Shown here piece by piece: positions 62,099 to 64,000 of a stretch of DNA of 64,000 nt. The notes beneath the pieces are model-generated. The model was given only the letters and a program-made list of their open reading frames with translations, made no database searches and had not been told where the DNA came from. Made by a program: the position numbers and the translations under genes. The stretch spans positions 280,533 through 344,532 of the forward strand of contig NZ_MDEN01000062.1 of the NCBI RefSeq assembly GCF_001705435.1. The letters run 5' to 3'. Each line of letters opens with the position of its first letter. Position 1 is the stretch's first letter. Source of the DNA: Pseudomonas graminis (GTDB taxonomy: Bacteria; Pseudomonadota; Gammaproteobacteria; Pseudomonadales; Pseudomonadaceae).

Positions 62099-63163
62099 TC
62101 ATTGCGCGTTAATGCCCACGGCCGCCCAGCCTTCTTGTACCGCGATTTGGGCCGCTTCGCCTACACCGTACAGCCGGCCGGCAACGTCATGGGTGATCCG
62201 CGCAAACCGCACGAAGCCGGCATTGGGGCGCAGACGTGAATCGCGCAGCGCGTCATACCAGATGCGCCCGGCCTTTTCCCAGGCATGACCGCCGATGCGC
62301 GTCGCCACTTGATAGAACGCGTGGTTGGGAATGCCCGAGTTGATGTGCACGCCACCGTTGTCGTCGTAGGTGTGGACGAAGTCGTCCATGTGGCCGGGTT
62401 GCGGGTCCTTGCCCAGCACGGCGTCATCGAAGGCGGTGCCGGGGGCTTTCATCGAGCGCAGGGCGGTGCCGGTGATCTGGTCGGTGAACAGCCCTTCACC
62501 GATCAGCCAGCTGGCTTGTTTGGCGGTTTGTTTCAGGGCGTACTGCTTGATCAGCGAGCCGAATACGTCAGACATGGACTCGTTCAGCGCGCCGGCCTGG
62601 TTGAAGTAGACGAGCCCGGCTTCGTCTTCGGTGACGCCGTGGGCCAGTTCGTGGCCGATCACGTCGAGGGCGATGGTGAAGCGGTTGAACAGTGACTGAT
62701 CGCCGTCGCCGAAGACCATCTGGGCGGAGTTCCAGAAGGCGTTGTTGTAGCCTTTGCCGAAGTGCACGGTGGCGTCGAGGGCCATGCCGGCATCGTCGAT
62801 GGAGTTGCGGTCGAACACGTCGAAGAAGAAGTCGAAGGTGGCGCCGAGGCCGTCGTAGGCTTCGTCGACGGCAATGTCGCCGCTGGCGGGTTGGCCTTCG
62901 CCGCGTACAAGGGTGCCGGGCAGGGTTTCGCCGCCGTCGGCGGTGTAGATCGAACGGCGTTTGCCGGTGAGGGGGGCTGCGGCCAGGTGCACGAGGCGTC
63001 GGTCGGGTTGTGCGCTGAGGCGCAGGGAGCGAAAGGTGTTGTCTTTGGCCCGGGTGCGCAGGGCCGCTTCCCGCTGGGCTTTGTTGCCGTTGCGGGCTAT
63101 CTGGTCGAGCAGGTAGGGCGGGATGAGGCAAAGAATGGGGTTACGCGTGTGGTTCCTGCACAT
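62099..63163 (-). CDS. protealysin-like M4 family metallopeptidase
   Basis: 354 residues from the ATG at 63163 (AGGAG eight bases upstream). A short propeptide (~1-50) with the IPPYLLDQIA motif replaces the long thermolysin-type prodomain, and there is no signal peptide, both protealysin traits. The zinc site is HELAH (~171) with the distal Glu in NESMSDVFGSL; the catalytic His lies in the GIPNHAFYQVA/GGVHINSG region. Probably intracellular or released by lysis or another route; in Serratia it is linked to invasion of eukaryotic cells. Co-transcribed with its inhibitor. Confidence 0.92.
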   Translation of the reverse strand: MCRNHTRNPILCLIPPYLLDQIARNGNKAQREAALRTRAKDNTFRSLRLSAQPDRRLVHLAAAPLTGKRRSIYTADGGETLPGTLVRGEGQPASGDIAVDEAYDGLGATFDFFFDVFDRNSIDDAGMALDATVHFGKGYNNAFWNSAQMVFGDGDQSLFNRFTIALDVIGHELAHGVTEDEAGLVYFNQAGALNESMSDVFGSLIKQYALKQTAKQASWLIGEGLFTDQITGTALRSMKAPGTAFDDAVLGKDPQPGHMDDFVHTYDDNGGVHINSGIPNHAFYQVATRIGGHAWEKAGRIWYDALRDSRLRPNAGFVRFARITHDVAGRLYGVGEAAQIAVQEGWAAVGINAQ

Positions 63164-63169
63164 GGGCAA

Positions 63170-63363
63170 TGCTCCTGAGTGACATCGTTCAGTTGAGCGA
63201 GGCGTCGCGGTCTCGCTTTAATCGACAAGCTTGGATGCTGTCGTGTTCCCCAGGGTCAAAAGCGTCTGCCTGGGGGCAGACTGTTTCGCCTTCGGCGAGT
63301 TACTTGGAAAAGCACCCCAAGTAACCAAGGGTGCTTGCTCCTGGTTTGGCCCTTCCTTCGTCA
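63170..63363. other. intergenic, start of repeat-rich block
   Basis: Non-coding. Includes GGCGAGTTACTTGGAAAAGCACC and CCAAGTAACCAAGGGTGC, an inverted pair (CTTGG / CCAAG) often seen in repeated Pseudomonas intergenic sequence. No gene supported. Confidence 0.5.
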
Positions 63364-64000
63364 GGGTTCCTTCACTTCGGTCTCGCTCCGTGGGCCCGCT
63401 GCCATCCGCCATCCATGGCGGGGGGCAGCTCTCGCCGCATCCATGCGGCTCGGCCCACGGAGCGAGACCTGCGTTCAGCCTGCACCCAAGTCGCGATTGG
63501 CGGTGACTGGACTTTTTGCGTATGAAGATCAAAGGCGCCTCTAAAGCAGATCAAAAGCTTCCCGGCTAAAGCCGGTCCTACCGGGTATACGCGGTGCTTT
63601 TAGTGGGACCGGCTTCAGCCGGGAAGAGGCCAGCTCAGGCGCCGACATGATCGTTCCCACGCTCCGCGTGGTAACGCAGCCCCGGACGCTCCGCGTCCCG
63701 AAGACAACGCGCATTCAGGCCGGGGGAGGTGACGCGGAGCGTCACAGGATGCATTCCCACGCGGAGCGTGGGAACGATCAACGCGCACCGTTAGTGGGAC
63801 CGGCTTCAGCCGGGAAGCTTTTGATCTGCTTTTGATCTTCGTACACAAAAGGTCCAGTCACCGCGAAACGCGACTTTGGTGCAGGCTGAACGGAGGTCTC
63901 GTGGAGTGGGTCGAGCCGCATGGATGCGGCGAGAGCGCCGTCAGGACATGGATGTCCGTTCGGCGCGGGCCCACGGAGCGAGACCGGAGTGAAGGAACCC
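63364..64000. repeat. nested inverted-repeat block (arms ~63364-63582 and ~63793-64000)
   Basis: The left arm GGGTTCCTTCACTTCGGTCT ... reappears in reverse complement at the right end of the window (...GGAGTGAAGGAACCC). Homology continues through GTTCAGCCTGCACC, GCGGTGACTGGACC, GAAGATCAAA and GCAGATCAAAAGCTTCCCGG to a REP on each side. Inside lie another REP (about 63602-63627) and the palindromic element 63648-63780. Each arm also has an inner inverted pair (CGCTCCGTGGGCC / GGCCCACGGAGCG). The right arm is cut by the window end. No gene is supported here. Confidence 0.85.
63648..63780. repeat. ~133-bp imperfect palindromic repeat (copy 2)
   Basis: TGATCGTTCCCACGCTCCGC at one end, GCGGAGCGTGGGAACGATCA at the other, with GACGCTCCGCGTCCC and GTGACGCGGAGCGTCAC inside. 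Same element as 44784-44921; here it is the centre of the larger inverted repeat. Confidence 0.8.

Noticed and set aside
63231..63848. Several short open frames in the terminal repeat block
   Set aside because: They lie entirely in inverted repeats and REPs, have many versions on both strands and no ribosome sites.

Overview
The window is a chromosomal segment of a Pseudomonas species. Genus-level support comes from the GC-rich background, the many Pseudomonas-type REP palindromes (core GGGACCGGCTTCAGCCGGGA), the complete arn (L-Ara4N lipid A) gene set followed by ugd, and a 12-cistron-style type II secretion operon. Species cannot be fixed from sequence reading alone. No transposase, integrase, tRNA, rRNA or CRISPR array was recognised.

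Positions 1-9.8 kb are an Rhs polymorphic-toxin graveyard. The 3' end of an intact-looking rhs core with toxin tip and immunity gene (2-2097) is followed by displaced rhs fragments, each carrying a toxin tip or its remnant and an AT-rich immunity-like gene. Downstream toxins are disarmed in different ways: a GIY-YIG tip has a TAA where the first motif tyrosine is expected (4349-4351); an HNH-like tip has a one-base expansion of a G tract (6478-6483); another tip is reduced to a 27-codon tail (8906-8989). The immunity frames stay open (Imm26-like, SUKH-like, SUKH, and unknown families). Two related multi-pass membrane proteins follow (9828-11353).

Positions 11.4-17.4 kb hold small metabolic and stress genes: SRPBCC, NTF2-like, SDR, an Old Yellow Enzyme whose 5' end is frameshifted, a tetR remnant, GNAT, a LysR/RidA divergent pair, and trmK. 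From 17.5 to 28 kb come a sugar-porter MFS protein, a large hybrid histidine kinase, a divergently read CheB-CheR-PAS fusion with a GGDEF-EAL protein, and a PAP2 phosphatase.

Positions 28.3-38.5 kb form the cationic-peptide-resistance region: an Ais-type phosphatase, a stand-alone winged helix protein, and arnB-C-A-D-T-E-F-ugd with ATGA overlaps at nearly every junction. arnA is split into its two enzymatic halves by an apparent one-base deletion. Positions 39.4-44.7 kb carry a LysR regulator, MFS, DUF1206, alpha/beta hydrolase and LysE genes among BIME repeats.

Positions 44.9-55.0 kb hold a minus-strand T2SS operon gspE-F-G-H-I-J-K-L-M-C/N-D, with a lipoprotein-type secretin and a GspE that lacks the usual tetracysteine motif. 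A secreted GH3 beta-glucosidase with a PA14 insert (55.8-58.6 kb) is a plausible cargo. The right end has a TetR gene, a DUF2256-photolyase-like (FeS-BCP) pair, a protealysin-emfourin protease/inhibitor pair, and a nested inverted-repeat block that runs off the window.
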